Counted from the stretch's first letter, positions 9,877-22,641 are shown. The stretch is DNA of 64,000 bases from Orobanche coerulescens (GCA_033398695.1 CM065819.1:2281501-2345500); one strand, 5' to 3'. Numbers and translations are program-made. Notes: a model not told the origin generated them from the letters alone.

Positions 9877-12557
9877 TTCTACCCTCCTTAAAAGAAGTTT
9901 CGTCCCGAAACTTAAAACAAGTAGGGAGAAGCAATATCCCCGCCAGGAAAACTCGACGAGATACACAATAACCGTAAACTCGCGCCCGACGGCGAAACAT
10001 TGCAAGAAACACAAAGAGACATATGACGTGAAAACACGCTCCACGACGACCAACACAACGCCACCGATAGACACAATAAAACCAACAAGTGACAAGCGTC
10101 ATCAAACGGATAATCAACACGCGATCCAATCGCTGAACAAATACGGAATTCCACCGCCCAAGGGTTGGAAGATCGAAAACGAGACTAATTTCCCGAATAT
10201 AAGGAAATTAGGAAGGAGTCTTGAACGTTCAACCATCACGAAACGAGATCAACAAAAACCGAACAATCAAACGATCGAACCACAACGATCGAGACAACAA
10301 AAATCGAACACTCATGTTCGAATCACGAAGAACAATAAAATTCAAACAACAATTCCAAGGTTCGCATCTCGACTCGAGACAATATATGATCCGGTGAAAA
10401 CAACAAGATGTGCATTCACATAAGATCCACAGGAAAGGGAATAGCAATTGAAAAATCACAACGACAAACGAGTTATTCCGAAACAATACCACACTCGTTC
10501 GATCAACAAAAGCAAGGGGCAGGACAAGCTCAGAAAATGTCAATGAACATAAACGAGTCGACAGAGTCGTAAATACAGAAGTTCAAAATCCGATCCATTT
10601 CGAATAAAAGAACAAGTAGAACCAAAGGGTGTTACTTCCGAATAAGGTTCACAAGAATCGAACCGAACTCGGAAAAGTTACAGCGATAACCAGATCGACC
10701 CAAAACAAGATCACAGCTCGTTCGAACGATGAAACCGAAATACAGAACAAGTTCAGAAAGTATCAACGAACACGAGCGAGTCGATAGACTTCAGAGAGAG
10801 AAAAAATGCGGAAGTCAAAAATGATACGGGCATTACATTCGACCTCTTATAAAAGAAATGTCATTCCCGTAAATCACAACAACGGGAGTAAGGTGACAAC
10901 ACAAAAAGCAAACGACAGAAACATCTCCCATGGGCCTCTCAGAGCCGATCCTCATATCTGCACCGAAGTTCGCGCCCCGAAAGACTCGGAACCCAACTCG
11001 CAAAACTGGATCTTGTGTCTCTCGGGTCCACACTTGAAAAGTGTTACTAACGAGAGGGGCAATTTGCACGTACATGCCCCCAGCACAATACGTTCGAAAT
11101 GCCTCGGCTCGGCATACCGAAAATATAGATGCTAGATACAATGGAACATAACGTCGCATAACAACAAACCGGAGATGCCAACTTGGCATAACATATCAAC
11201 ACATACTAAAATCACAACAATCACGGCATTGTTCGACGATTACAACAGCCCGAACGATAGCCAACACACAATCACAAACCTCATGAAACAATCACCCATG
11301 TGCATAAACGCACAAAAATCCAAGCTTTAACAGCTCACATAGGTGCGATAACACGCAAGCCACCACGAAATGACAACATCAAAGATCATCATCACACCTC
11401 CCACAACGGGCTAACAAAACATATGCGTGGCGAACGACTCAACGTTCACACCACCAATTCAATCACAATTCGGAGGGATAACACCCTAACAACAATACCA
11501 ACATCATACACACCTTCTCCGACCACAAGCAGGAAATGATGGGTTTTAAAAACAAAAACCACCTTTTGAAAATAATTTCAAAAAAAAAACACTGGTTTAT
11601 CTTGAGTATCACCTTTCAAAAAAAGTGCAAACGTAAAACATCATTATCGAGACTTTGGAAAACCATTTCGCATTTGATAAAAATGAGGACACTTTCTCTT
11701 AGTGAAAAACATTCAGAATATTCGACCCTCGGGTCTAAGTAAAAAATGTTTTTAAAACATTGAAAACATCTCAAAACTTTTTGGTCCTCGAGGTAGAAGA
11801 ATTTTGAAATATATTGTGGCACCTTGGATGTACCACGAGAAAATAATTCATTTTAAAAGTACGTCTCGAAATTTATTTTCTAAGATACTCAAGGTTTTCA
11901 AATATAATTCAATGGGCTAGAATGCCCAAAAATTTCAGGTAAATACACGGAACATTATAGCGCCGTGGGTCCCGCGTCGGAACCCACCAGGCTAAAAACC
12001 ATTTACAAAACGCCAAAAAGGCCGATGACGGTAATATTTCAAAAACTCACAAAAGCCATTTACAAAATACTAAATACCGTCATCAGAATTTCGCCAAAAC
12101 GATCAAGGCCATAATGCCAAAAACTCGGTTAAGGGAATCGGTTTTCGAAATAAAACTCAGTCGGTAAAATACCGAAAGCCATTACAAAAGAACTCACGCA
12201 GCGGTTAAAAGAAATACAGTCCAACATGCACAATCCAGCAACACTACTCCTCATATGAACGAAATATGAGAGTCAAATAACCACATATCACGAAATCAAA
12301 ATCCATAAGAGGATTCCGTCAATTAACTCATAATACCTGTAACTCGCATCAGACGAGGGACAAACATAAAGAAGGGAGACTTACACCCACAGGTCGAACG
12401 AAGATGATGATCGCCCCACGATACTAATCACGACCAGCAAACTCAGACGACGCGTCGCGACACGACTTAGTCAGACAAAATCCGACAAGATAAAACTCAA
12501 CAGACACCACTGACCCGACAGCCTAGGTTTCCACAACCTAAGCTCCGATACCATTTA
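9877..12557 (-). mobile_element. Internal region of minus-strand LARD-like element, copy A
   Basis: Interval of 2.7 kb between a minus-strand polypurine tract (9877-9889) and primer site (12542-12553). It is a near duplicate of 15560-18239. No pol or gag motif is visible in any frame. The segment 11950-12190 (minus strand) resembles the 3' part of the LTR at 38982-39380, including the box around GCGCCGTGGGTCCCGC and the text near ACCGAAAGCC, suggesting a captured R/U5-like piece. A 206-codon plus-strand open frame starting at 9803 crosses the LTR boundary and is considered accidental. Confidence 0.85.
12542..12553 (-). other. Primer-binding site, initiator Met tRNA type (one mismatch)
   Basis: The minus strand reads TGGTATCGGAGC, one base from the usual TGGTATCAGAGC, four bases inside the LTR end at 12558. 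The same variant appears at 18224-18235, so it predates duplication of the unit. Confidence 0.85.
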
Positions 12558-13325
12558 TGTAACACCCCCAATCCACTCAGGGATATTACACTCCGTAGAC
12601 CCTCTCCTCGAGGATCTACTTGGCTGATAACTAAAATCAAACATCTAAACTTCGCCTTTAAGGCTAAAATGACTCAGTAGACCGATTTGGTCTTCCAATA
12701 ATAACATTCAACTCAATTCCAACACATACCCACGCAGGGGTCAAAATACAATAAACTCCCGTACAACGGGGAAAAGATACTGCAGCGGAAAAGAAAAATA
12801 CAACTAGACCAATAGGACATCATACGGATCCTCGTGTGATTAGTATCGTTCATCTTTCATCATCCTTCATGCCGACCCTGTGCTACGCTCCAAAACCTGA
12901 ATGCAATACAGACATCCACCCCCCGAATACTCAGGGGTTAGCAAAACTCCACTGTTTTGCTAGTGCAAATACAAAGTGCAAATACGAGCTATATAATTCA
13001 AGTTCCAAGAATAACAATAACTAGGAATCCTCAAAGATCCAAACGTAACGAAATATACTTCCCGATGCAAGAGTTTGGGTAAAACATTCCAAAACCGAAA
13101 AATCATAAATCAAGGGAAACAATTTATAAAACCGTTTAAAATGCCATCGAGAGTTTTAATAGAAAACAATTTTAGGATTATCGAATCCTTCTCTTTCCAA
13201 AAATTAACAGGGTCACAGCCCAAATGTTTTGTTTTCGCAAATAGAAAACCGATAACAATTCACATGGCCAGAGCCCAACATCAGGTGTCCTCGACGGACA
13301 TAAAAATCAACAAAACATAATCGCG

Positions 13326-13470
13326 CACGCGCATCGCCTTGTGAACAGGGTAATACCATTGATCCCGCCCGAGGCCTCGAAGGATCACAACACATGCATC
13401 GCCTTGGGAACAGGGTAATACCATTGATCCCGCCCGAGGCCTCGAAGGACCGTTCCGAGCTGGCTAGCTA
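13326..13470 (-). repeat. Short direct repeats related to the 89-bp unit
   Basis: Two copies of a c.60-bp block with GCCTTG(T/G)GAACAGGGT and GAGGCCTCGAAGGA. On the minus strand the block contains GCTAGCCAGCTCGG and GAGGCCTCGGG, as in the 89-bp unit of the plus-strand subfamily, so the two arrays share ancestry. Confidence 0.75.
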
Positions 13471-13495
13471 AACAAATCACACACATATCACAACC

Positions 13496-13830
13496 ATAAG
13501 TTATCCCAGCATCGGGCTAACAAGCCACGAACCTCGGAGTCCCCGCAAGACATACCCGATGATAACCCCACCAGTTATCCCGGCATCGGGCTAACAAGCC
13601 ACGAACCTCGGAGTCCCCGCAAGACATACCCGATTGGATAACCTATGACACATACATCACAACCAAATCACAACCATAAGTTATCCCGGCATCGTGCTAA
13701 CAAGTCACGAACCTCGGAGTCCCCGAAAGACGTACCCGATGATAACCCCATAAGTTATCTCGGCATCGGTCTAACAAGCCACGAACCTCGGAGTCCCCGC
13801 AAGACATACCCGATTGGATAACCCTACGGT
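13496..13830 (-). repeat. 74-bp repeat units with inverted arms
   Basis: Four units, in two pairs starting near 13501/13575 and 13681/13755, each pair spaced 74 bp. Each unit begins GTTATCCCGGCATCGGG and ends CCCGATGATAAC or similar, so its arms (GTTATC with GATAAC, ATCGGG with CCCGAT) can pair. The same set is present at 19200-19530. Confidence 0.85.
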
Positions 13831-14833
13831 CTCGCCCGACCCATACTAGCAAGTATGGATCCCGGAGATTCAACAATCCTACCCGGAGGCACATCACGTA
13901 TAACAAGCACACAACAATAATCGATTATAAATCCAAACCAAATTAAGCATCGCAACACCCTTTCAAAGGAGTAACAACTAACATCACATCATGTCAAAAC
14001 CGCAATACACTGAAATGAAGCCATACAGGTACACACGCATTATTAAGCACCACATAAAATCCAAACATATCCAAAGGATCCACGTAGTCACTTACGACCC
14101 ACACAATTACAAAACACACGCGTTTTGAAAGAGAGCCTTTAACAAGGCTAGCCGAATCTTTTGAAAATAATTTTCAAATGACCAAACAAACACATTTAGA
14201 CGATCACCAATTATCATACCCACAAACCAAGAATTATATGGACAAGGTACTTGCCTCAAAATCGGCACACAAGTATCCCGACAAACACGGCTCAACCGGA
14301 AAGCTTCGAAACACCCAATGCTTTCGAAAAGGAAAACGACAACGAACGGAAGGGTTCAACTTGGTTTCTTCGCAAGAAACTCGACCCTAACAACATATAA
14401 TTAATAAATCAATGATCATACGAGGAGGAATAATCGTAGAACGTCCGAAAACTCCTTTAAGACATTCTACCGGACACCTTCAAGGCGTCGATCAAGAACT
14501 CGACCAAAACAGCGAATCGATACGATCCAACCATGGAATAACGAGGGAAATGATATAATACATATAAATATTCATCAATCCATCATAATCCTAAGTTAAA
14601 TCGGATTAATCGGACGAAAACAACCAAAATACCCAAATTCCCCAAAACTAGATTTCTAGGAAATCTGACCAGATTCGGTAGATCGGAGGATGTTATAGGA
14701 TTGATGATTGATGATATGAACTCCAAGACTTCATGGATTTATTGTCTAACAACATCTCTCCATGATTAACACACCCCCAGCCGCAGAAGAGAAGAAAACC
14801 GAGTGAGAAATGGCTGAAGAAAACGTCTGCTGG

Positions 14834-14995
14834 CCTTAAATAGGCTGACTGTCGGCCGCCTTACGTACGTAACCGGCCATGGCTTACGTACGTAACCGGC
14901 CATGGCCAAATCGCTGCCTAGAAATGCCGAAAACATTACGTATGTTACCGGCCAGGGCCTTACGTACGTAACCGGCCTTACGTACGTAACTGCCG
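14834..14995 (-). promoter_or_regulatory. LTR promoter: TTACGTACGTAA cluster and TATA-like box
   Basis: Perfect 12-bp palindromes TTACGTACGTAA occur at 14861-14872 and 14884-14895 and twice more within 14955-14990, with a variant near 14937 (TTACGTATGTTA). Several are joined by CCGGCC or GGCCATGG spacers. On the minus strand the TATA-like box CCTATTTAAGG (14834-14844) lies downstream. Confidence 0.75.
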
Positions 14996-15559
14996 AGCAC
15001 TAACGGCCGTAACTCGGCCAGTGCCGGCCTGGGCCCAGACTGCGTGGCCATGACTCGGCCGGGCCCAACTCCGACGGCCCGAGCGACCCCGAAACCCGAA
15101 CCTGAATACGAATCGAAGATACGGTTACGAAGTACTCGCAAATACGAATTCGATCACTAAGAGAACACACGATTCCGACCACCTGAAGGCTCGAAATTCG
15201 ACAACGGAAAGTAATTACCCCAAACTTTGGGAAATTACGAAAATGGCCCAAAACGCCCGAAAATCACGATACGTGATCGAAACAGCAAGCCAAAGCTCGA
15301 AACATGAATAATAACATTAAATGAACTTACAAGAAACTCGAAACAACAGTTTCGGACGAGATTCGCAAGAATCGAACTCAAGTGCGGAAAAGTCGCCAAA
15401 AAGCACGGAACTCAACAAAACGACACCGAAACGAGCTCGGGTGACAAAAAGTGCAGAATTAATCATTCTCGGAATGACGAAACGGTCATGAGCGAGTTGT
15501 CAAAACGGACTTTCTCCAAAAAAAAGAAATTACCGGAAATCGAAATTACGGGTATTACA

Positions 15560-18239
15560 TTCTACCCTCCTTAAAAGAAGTTTCGTCCCGAAACTTAAAA
15601 CAAGTAGGGAGAAGCAATATCCCCGCCAGGAAAACTCGAAGAGATACACAATAACCGTAAACTCGCGCCCGACGGCGAAACGTTGCAAGAAACGCAAAGA
15701 GACATACGACGTGAAAACACGCTCCACGACGACCAACACAACGCCACCGATAGACACAATAAAACCAACAAGTGACAAGCGTCATCAAACAGATAATCAA
15801 CACGCGAGCCAATCGCTGAACAAATACGGAATTCCACCGCCCAAGGGTTGGAAGATCGAAAACGAGACTAATTTCCCGAATATAAGGAAATTAGGAAGGA
15901 GTCTTGAACGTTCAACCATCACGAAACGAGATCAACAAAAACCGAACAATCAAATGATCGAACCACAACGATCGAGACAACAAAAATCGAACACTCATGT
16001 TCGAATCACGAAGAATAATAAAATTCAAACAACAATTCCAAGGCTCGCATCTCGACTCGAGACAATATATGATCCGGTGAAAACAACAAGATGTGCATTC
16101 ACATAAGATCCACAGGAAAGGGAATAGCAATTGAAAAATCACAACGACAAACGAGTTATTCCGAAAGAATACCACACTCGTTCGATCAACAAAAGCAAGG
16201 GGCAGGACAAGCTCAGAAAATGTCAACGAACATAAACGAGTCGACATAGTCGTAAATACAGAAGTTCAAAATCCGATCCATTTCGAATAAAAGAACTAGT
16301 AGAACCAAAGGGTGTTAATTCCGAATAAGGTTCACAATAATCGAACCGAACTCGGAAAAGTTACAGCGATAACCAGATCGACCCAAAACAAGATCACAGC
16401 TCGTTCGAACGATGAAACCGAAATACAGAACAAGTTCAGAAAGTATCAACGAACACGAGCGAGTCGATAGACTTTAGAGAGAGAAAAAATGCGGAAGTCA
16501 AAAATGATACGGGCATTACATTCGACCTCTTATAAAAGAAATGTCATTCCCGTAAATCACAACAACGGGAGTAAGGTGACAACACGAAAAGCAAACGACA
16601 GAAACATCTCCCATGGCGTCTCAGAGCCGATCCTCATATCTGCACCGAAGTTCGCGCCTCGAAAGACTCGGAACCCAACTCGCAAAACTGGATCTTGTGT
16701 CTCTCGGGTCCACACTTGAAAAGTGTTACTAACGAGAGGGGCAATTTGCACGTACATGCCCCCGGCACAATACGTTCGAAATGACTCGGCTCGGCATACC
16801 GAAAATATAGATGCTAGATACAATGGAACATAACGTCGCAAAACAACAAACCGGAGATGCCAACTTGGCATAACATATCAACACATAATAAAATCACAAC
16901 AATCACGGCATTGTTCGACGATTACAACAGCCCGAACGATAGCCAGCACACAATCACAAACCTCATGAAACAATCACCCATGTGCATAAATGCACAAAAA
17001 TCCAAGCTTTAACAGCTCACATAGGTGCGATAACACGCAAGCCACCACGAAATGACAACATCAAAGATCATCATCACACCTCCCACAACGGGCTAACAAA
17101 ACATATGCGTGGCGAACGACTCAACGTTCACACCACCAATTCAATCACAATTCGGAGGGATAACACCCTAACAACAATACCAACATCATACACACCTTCT
17201 CCGACCACAAGCAGGAAATGATGGGTTTTAAAAACAAAAACCACCTTTTGAAAATAATTTCAAAAAAAAAACACTGGTTTATCTTGAGTATCACCTTTCA
17301 AAAAAAGTGCAAACGTGAAACATCATTATCGAGACTTTGGAAAACCATTTCGCATTTGATAAAAATGAGGACACTTTCTCTTAGTGAAAAATATTCAGAA
17401 TATTCGACCCTCGGGTCTAAGTAAAAAATGTTTTTAAAACATTGAAAACATCTCAAAACTTTTTGGTCCTCGAGGTAGAAGAATTTTGAAATATATTGTG
17501 GCACCTTGGATGTACCACGAGAAAATAATTCATTTTAAAAGTACGTCTCGAAATTTATTTTCTAAGATACTCAAGGTTTTCAAAGATAATTCAATGGGCT
17601 AGAATGCCCAAAAATTTCAGGTAGATACACGGAACATTATAGCGCCGTGGGTCCCGCGTCGGAACCCACCAGGCTAAAAACCATTTACAAAACGCCAAAA
17701 AGGCCGATGACGGTAATATTTCAAAAACTCACAAAAGCCATTTACAAAATACTAAATACCGTCATCAGAATTTCGCCAAAACGATCAAGGCCATAATGCC
17801 AAAAACTCGGTTAAGGGAATCGGTTTTCGAAATAAAACTCAGTCGGTAAAATACCGAAAGCCATTGCAAAAGAACTCACACAGCGGTTAAAAGAAATACA
17901 GTCCAACATGCACAATCCAGCAACACTACTCCTCATATGAACGAAATATGAGAGTCAAATAACCACATATCACGAAATCAAAATCCATAAGAGGATTCCG
18001 TCAATTAACTCATAATACCTGTAACTCGCATCAGACGAGGCACAAACACAAAGAAGGGAGACTTACATCCACAGGTCGCACGAAGATGATGATCGCCCCA
18101 CGATACTAATCACGACCAGCAAACTCAGACGACGCGTCGCAACACGACTTAGTCAGACAAAATCCGACAAGATAAAACTCAACAGACACCACTGACCCGA
18201 CAGCCTAGGTTTCCACAACCTAAGCTCCGATACCATTTA
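15560..18239 (-). mobile_element. Internal region of minus-strand LARD-like element, copy B
   Basis: Near-identical partner of 9877-12557, bounded by a polypurine tract next to the LTR at 15559 and by a primer-binding site at 18224-18235. It likewise lacks gag or pol. The shared variant primer site and shared captured LTR-like box near 17640 show that both internal regions descend from one template. Confidence 0.85.
18224..18235 (-). other. Primer-binding site, initiator Met tRNA type (one mismatch)
   Basis: Minus-strand TGGTATCGGAGC, identical to the site at 12542-12553 and four bases inside the LTR end at 18240. Confidence 0.85.
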
Positions 18240-19006
18240 TGTAACACCCCCAATCCACTCAGGGATATTACACTCCGTAGACCCTCTCCTCGAGGATCTA
18301 CCAGGCTGATAACTAAAATCAAACATCTAAACTTCGCCTTTAAGGCTAAAATGACTCAGTAGAACGATTTGATCTTTCAATAATAACATTCAACTCAATT
18401 CCAACACATACCCACGCAGGGGTCAAAATACAATAAACTCCCGTACAACGGGGAAAAGATACTGCAGCGGAAAAGAAAAATACAACTAGACCAATAGGAC
18501 ATCATACGGATCCTCGTGTGATTAGTATCGTTCATCTTTCATCATCCTTCATGCCGACCCTGTGCTATGCTCCAAAACCTGAATGCAATACAGACATCCA
18601 CCCCCCTCAGGGGTTAGCAAAACTCCACTGTTTTGCTAGTGCAAATACAAAGTGCAAATACGAGCCATATAATTCAAGTTCCAAGAATAACAATAACTAG
18701 GAATCCTCAAAGATCCAAACGTAACAAAAAATACTTCCCGAGGCAAGAGTTTGGGTAAAACATTCCAAAACCAAAAGATCATAAATCAAGGGAAACAATT
18801 TATAAAACCGTTTAAAATGCCATCGAGAGTTTTAATAGAAACCAATTTTAGGATTATCGAATCCTGCTCTTTCCAAAAATTAACAGGGTCACAGCCCAAA
18901 GGTTTTGTTTTCGCAAATAGAAAACCGATAACAATTCACATGGCCAGAGCCCAACATCACGTGTCCTCGACGGACATAAAAATCAACAAAACATAATCGC
19001 GCACGC

Positions 19007-19190
19007 GCATCGCCTTGGGAACAGGGTAATACCATTGATCCCGCCTGAGGCCTCGAAGGACCCTCCTGATCTGGCTAGCTAAACAAATCACAACACATGC
19101 ATCGCCTTGGGAACAGGGTAATACCATTGATCCCGCCCGAGGCCTCGAAGGACCGTTCCGAGCTGGCTAGCTAAACAAATCACACACATA
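19007..19190 (-). repeat. Two direct repeats (92-bp period) related to the 89-bp unit
   Basis: Units start with GCATCGCCTTGGGAACAGGG at 19007 and 19099. Each has GAGGCCTCGAAGGACC and GCTAGCTAAACAAATCAC, corresponding on the minus strand to the 89-bp unit in the plus-strand LTRs. Confidence 0.75.
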
Positions 19191-19199
19191 TCACAACCA

Positions 19200-19530
19200 T
19201 AAGTTATCCCGGCATCGGGCTAACAAGCCACGAACCTCGGAGTCCTCACAAGACATACCGATGATAACCCCACCAGTTATCCCGGCATCGGGCTAACAAG
19301 CCACGAACCTCGGAGTCCCCGCAAGACATACCGATTGGATAACCCATGACCCATACATCACAACCAAATCACAACCATAAGTTATCCTGGCATCGTGCTA
19401 ACAAGCCACGAAGAGTCCCCGCAAGACGTACCCGATGATAACCCCATAAGTTATCTCGGCATCGGGCTAACATGCCACGAACCTCGGAGTCCCCGCAAGA
19501 CATACCCGATTGGATAACCCTACGGTCTCG
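19200..19530 (-). repeat. 74-bp repeat units with inverted arms, second LTR
   Basis: Counterpart of 13496-13830, with units near 19203, 19277, 19383 and 19453. The third unit lacks part of the CGAACCTCGGAGTC segment. Confidence 0.8.
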
Positions 19531-20528
19531 CCCGACCCATACTAGCAAGTATGGATCCCGGAGACTCAACAATCCTACCCAGAGGCACATCACGTATAAC
19601 AAGCACACAACAATAATCGATTATAAATCCAAACAAAATTAAGCCTCGCAACACCCTTTCAAAGGAGTAACAACTAACATCACATCATGTCAAAACCGCA
19701 ATACACTGAAATGAAGCCATACACGTACACACGCATTATTAAGCACCACATAAAATCCAAACATATCCAAAGGATCCACGTAGTCACTTACGACCCACAC
19801 AATTACAAAACACACGCGTTTTGAAAGAGAGCCTTTAACAAGGCTAGCCGAATCTTTTGAAAATAATTTTCAAATGACCAAACAAACACATTTAGACGAT
19901 CACCAATTATCATATCCACAAAACAAGAATTATATGGACAAGGTACTTGCCTCAAAATAGGCACGCAAGTATCCCGACGAACACGGCTCAACCGGAAAGC
20001 TTCGAAACGCCCGATGCTTTCGAAAAGGAAAACGACAATGAACGGAAGGGTTCAACTTGGTTTCTTCGCAAGAAACTCGACCCTAGCAACATATAATTAA
20101 TAAATCAATGATCATACGAGGAGGATTAATCGTAGAACGTCCGAAAACCCCTCTAAGACATTCTACCGGACACCTTCAAGGCGTCGTTCAAGAACTCGAC
20201 CAAAACAGCGAATCAATACGATCCAACCATGGAATAACGAGGGAAATGATATAATACATCTAAATATTCATCAATCTATCATAATCCTAAGTTAAATCGG
20301 ATTAATCGGACGAAAGCAACCAAAATACCCAAATTCCCCAAAACTAGATTTCTAGGAAATCTGACGTGATTCGGTAGATCGGAGGATGTTATAGGATTGA
20401 TGATTGATGATATGAACTCCAAGATTTCATGGAGTTATTATCCAACAACATCTCTCCATGATCAACACACCCCCAGCCGCGGAAGAGAAGAAAACCGAGT
20501 GAGAAATGGCTGAAGAAAACGTCTGCTG

Positions 20529-20680
20529 GCCTTAAATAAATTTAGCCGGTCGCCCTTACGTATGTAAGCCATGGCTTACGTACGCGTAGCCATGGCCAAC
20601 TTCGCCTAGAAATGCCGAAACATTACGTATGTTACCGCCGGGGCCTTACGTGCGTAACCGGCCTTACGTGCGTAGCTTGA
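20529..20680 (-). promoter_or_regulatory. LTR promoter: degraded TTACGTACGTAA cluster and TATA-like box
   Basis: Counterpart of 14834-14995. The palindromes here are mostly imperfect (TTACGTATGTAA near 20564, TTACGTACGCGTAG near 20577, TTACGTGCGTAA near 20648), and a minus-strand TATTTAAGG-type TATA lies at 20529-20544. Confidence 0.65.
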
Positions 20681-21233
20681 GCACTAGCCGTAACTCGGCG
20701 ATCTGGTGCAGGCCCCAGGCCCCACTGGCCATGACTCGGCGGGGCCAACTCGACGGCCCGACGACCGAACGAACCTGAATACGCATCGAAGATACGGTTA
20801 CGAAGTACTCGCAAAGACGAATTCGAGCACTAAGAGAACACACGATTCCGACCACCCGAAGGCTCGAAATTCGACAACGGAAAGTAATTATCCCAAACTT
20901 TGGGAAATTACGAAAATGGCCCAAAACGCCTGAAAATCACGATACGTGATCGAAACACCAAGCCAAAGCTCGCAACATGAATAATAACATTAAATGAACT
21001 TACGAGAAACTCAAAACAACAGTTTCGGACGAGATTCGCAAGAATCGAACTCAAGTGCGGAAAAGTCGCCAAAAAGCATAGAACTCAACAAAACAACACC
21101 GAAACGAGCTCGGATGACAAAAAGTGCAGAATTAATCATTCTCGTAATGACGAAACGGTCATGAGCGAGTTGTCAAAACGGACTTTCTCCGAAAAAAAAT
21201 AAATTACCGGAAATCGAAATTACGGGTATTACA

Positions 21234-22641
21234 GGTTTAATATTTGCAAAGAAAATACAATAATAGTTCTAATATTATAAGGAAATAACAAGATAGCAAT
21301 AATAATAGATTGATTAACGATAAAATGAAATAGTTGGGATTACAAACTTAGTTCGTCGTTAGTTATAAAAGATGTATAGGAGATCATAAGATGAATTTAC
21401 TTATTATGTTGTGTAGATTCGATTTTCCTTAAAAAGACGGTTTCTCTTTCGAACTATAAAACGCCCCTTATATATTGAATCAATCCACTATATTTCTATG
21501 TTGATTTGCTTCAATACATAGCATTAGGATTTATGAAAATAACTCAAAGAATCATCTAAGGACTAGAGGTATATTTCTATCCCCTAGAACAACTTAGAGT
21601 GAAGATCATTTGATCTAATCAAACATATTTTCTTTCGAAACATATGAAGACCATAAATATCGTCATTTATTGGCCAAATATATAAAGATTGTTAAAACAA
21701 TGAAAATCACACACAATAATAAGTAATTCACAATAGATCTTTATACAAACATAAATAACATGACTAACCTTGTTTATAATCCCAACTAAAGATTACTTAG
21801 CCCATGAAGGGTTTATTATACATATTACAAGCTTTTGTGGTCATTATTAGTTGAATCAAGAGAAAGAATTGATCCTAACTCCCTTAGTAGATAAAGGAGA
21901 TAGAAGCAATAAACTCTCTGAACAACATATGCTATACCACACTTACAAAGATCACTCAAGAACACAAGTGTGTTCTTCACACAAAAAGAAGAGTTTACAA
22001 AAAATGGAAAATTATAAGATGAATGATGAATGATGAAGGATCTAAGGGGTCTATTTATACACCTAAAGTCATCTAATAGCTCCAAAACTCCAGCATTATT
22101 ATATTAGATCGGATCAATGCCAGCCATCCCCTCAATAATACACAAAAAGTATAAAAAATTAGACAAATCATAACAATCTGTCAAGAGTTACGGCCGTAAC
22201 ATTCAGGAGTTACGGCCGTAACTAGGGTGACTTACGGCCGTAACTTTATGTAGTTACGGCCGTAACTTGGCTTCGTAAATTTTTTCACTGGTTGATTTGA
22301 AAGTTACGTTTTCAGCCCAGAATTTCTCAGACTTTGCGTTTTTGCCCCAGATCTTCTTCGGATGATAACTTTTGATATATAACTCTGATTTTGAATCCGG
22401 AAAGACTGCCAAATTCATCTCGGAAAGCCCTACAACATTAATATATCAAAATTCATAAAATAGAATATTTAATAAACATGTTATTTCTTGAGTAAATCAG
22501 TTATTTAATCCGATCATCATCCGATAAAAATAAAATTATTAAAACTAATTAATTAAAAGCAAAAAACGAGTAGACTAGCTCAATTATGGGTGAATTTTAT
22601 CGATACAAACCATGGATAAGTGTACAAAACTGACACTTATC
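21234..22641 (-). mobile_element. Partial LTR of an unidentified minus-strand retrotransposon
   Basis: On the minus strand the segment starts TGATAAGTGTCAG at 22641, next to sequence that reads as part of the ULP1-like gene. It has four TTACGGCCGTAA-type palindromes and a clear TATAAATAG downstream of them, then AT-rich sequence running to 21234, where the LARD-like element interrupts it. The start forms a 9-bp stem (GATAAGTGT with ACACTTATC). No primer site or coding part is in view, so family assignment is not possible. It may be a solo or truncated LTR. Confidence 0.5.
22051..22270 (-). promoter_or_regulatory. Promoter: TTACGGCCGTAA cluster and TATA box
   Basis: Four copies of the palindrome at about 22188-22199, 22210-22221, 22232-22243 and 22254-22265, spaced 22 bp apart, about two helical turns. 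The minus-strand TATA box TATAAATAG lies at 22051-22059. The even spacing differs from the looser clusters in the other families. Confidence 0.7.

Larger units (their letters stand above)
12558..15559 (-). mobile_element. LTR of minus-strand LARD-like element, copy A (3.0 kb)
   Basis: Full LTR on the minus strand, from TGTAATACCCG at 15559 to GGGGGTGTTACA at 12558. It shares both ends and several internal blocks with the plus-strand LTR but is a different subfamily: its palindromes are TTACGTACGTAA instead of GTAGCGCACGCTAC, and the tandem repeats differ. It carries a TATA-like box (14834-14844), a GAGGCAAGT box (minus strand, 14249-14257) and the terminal hairpin (12596-12618). Confidence 0.9.
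18240..21233 (-). mobile_element. LTR of minus-strand LARD-like element, copy B (3.0 kb)
   Basis: Full LTR on the minus strand (TGTAATACCCG start at 21233, GGGGGTGTTACA end at 18240). Together with 9425-18239 it forms LTR-internal-LTR-internal-LTR(partial), a tandem expected from unequal recombination between LTRs. Compared with copy A it lacks the CCGGCC spacers in the promoter and a few bases in the 18600 and 19400 regions. Its outer end at 21233 abuts unrelated sequence (GGTTT), the insertion edge on this side. Confidence 0.9.

Noticed and set aside
9803..10423. 206-codon plus-strand open frame (partly repeated at 15711-16106)
   Set aside because: It runs from LTR into internal region against the direction of the element, rich in Lys/Thr/Asn from A-rich DNA, and has no domain.
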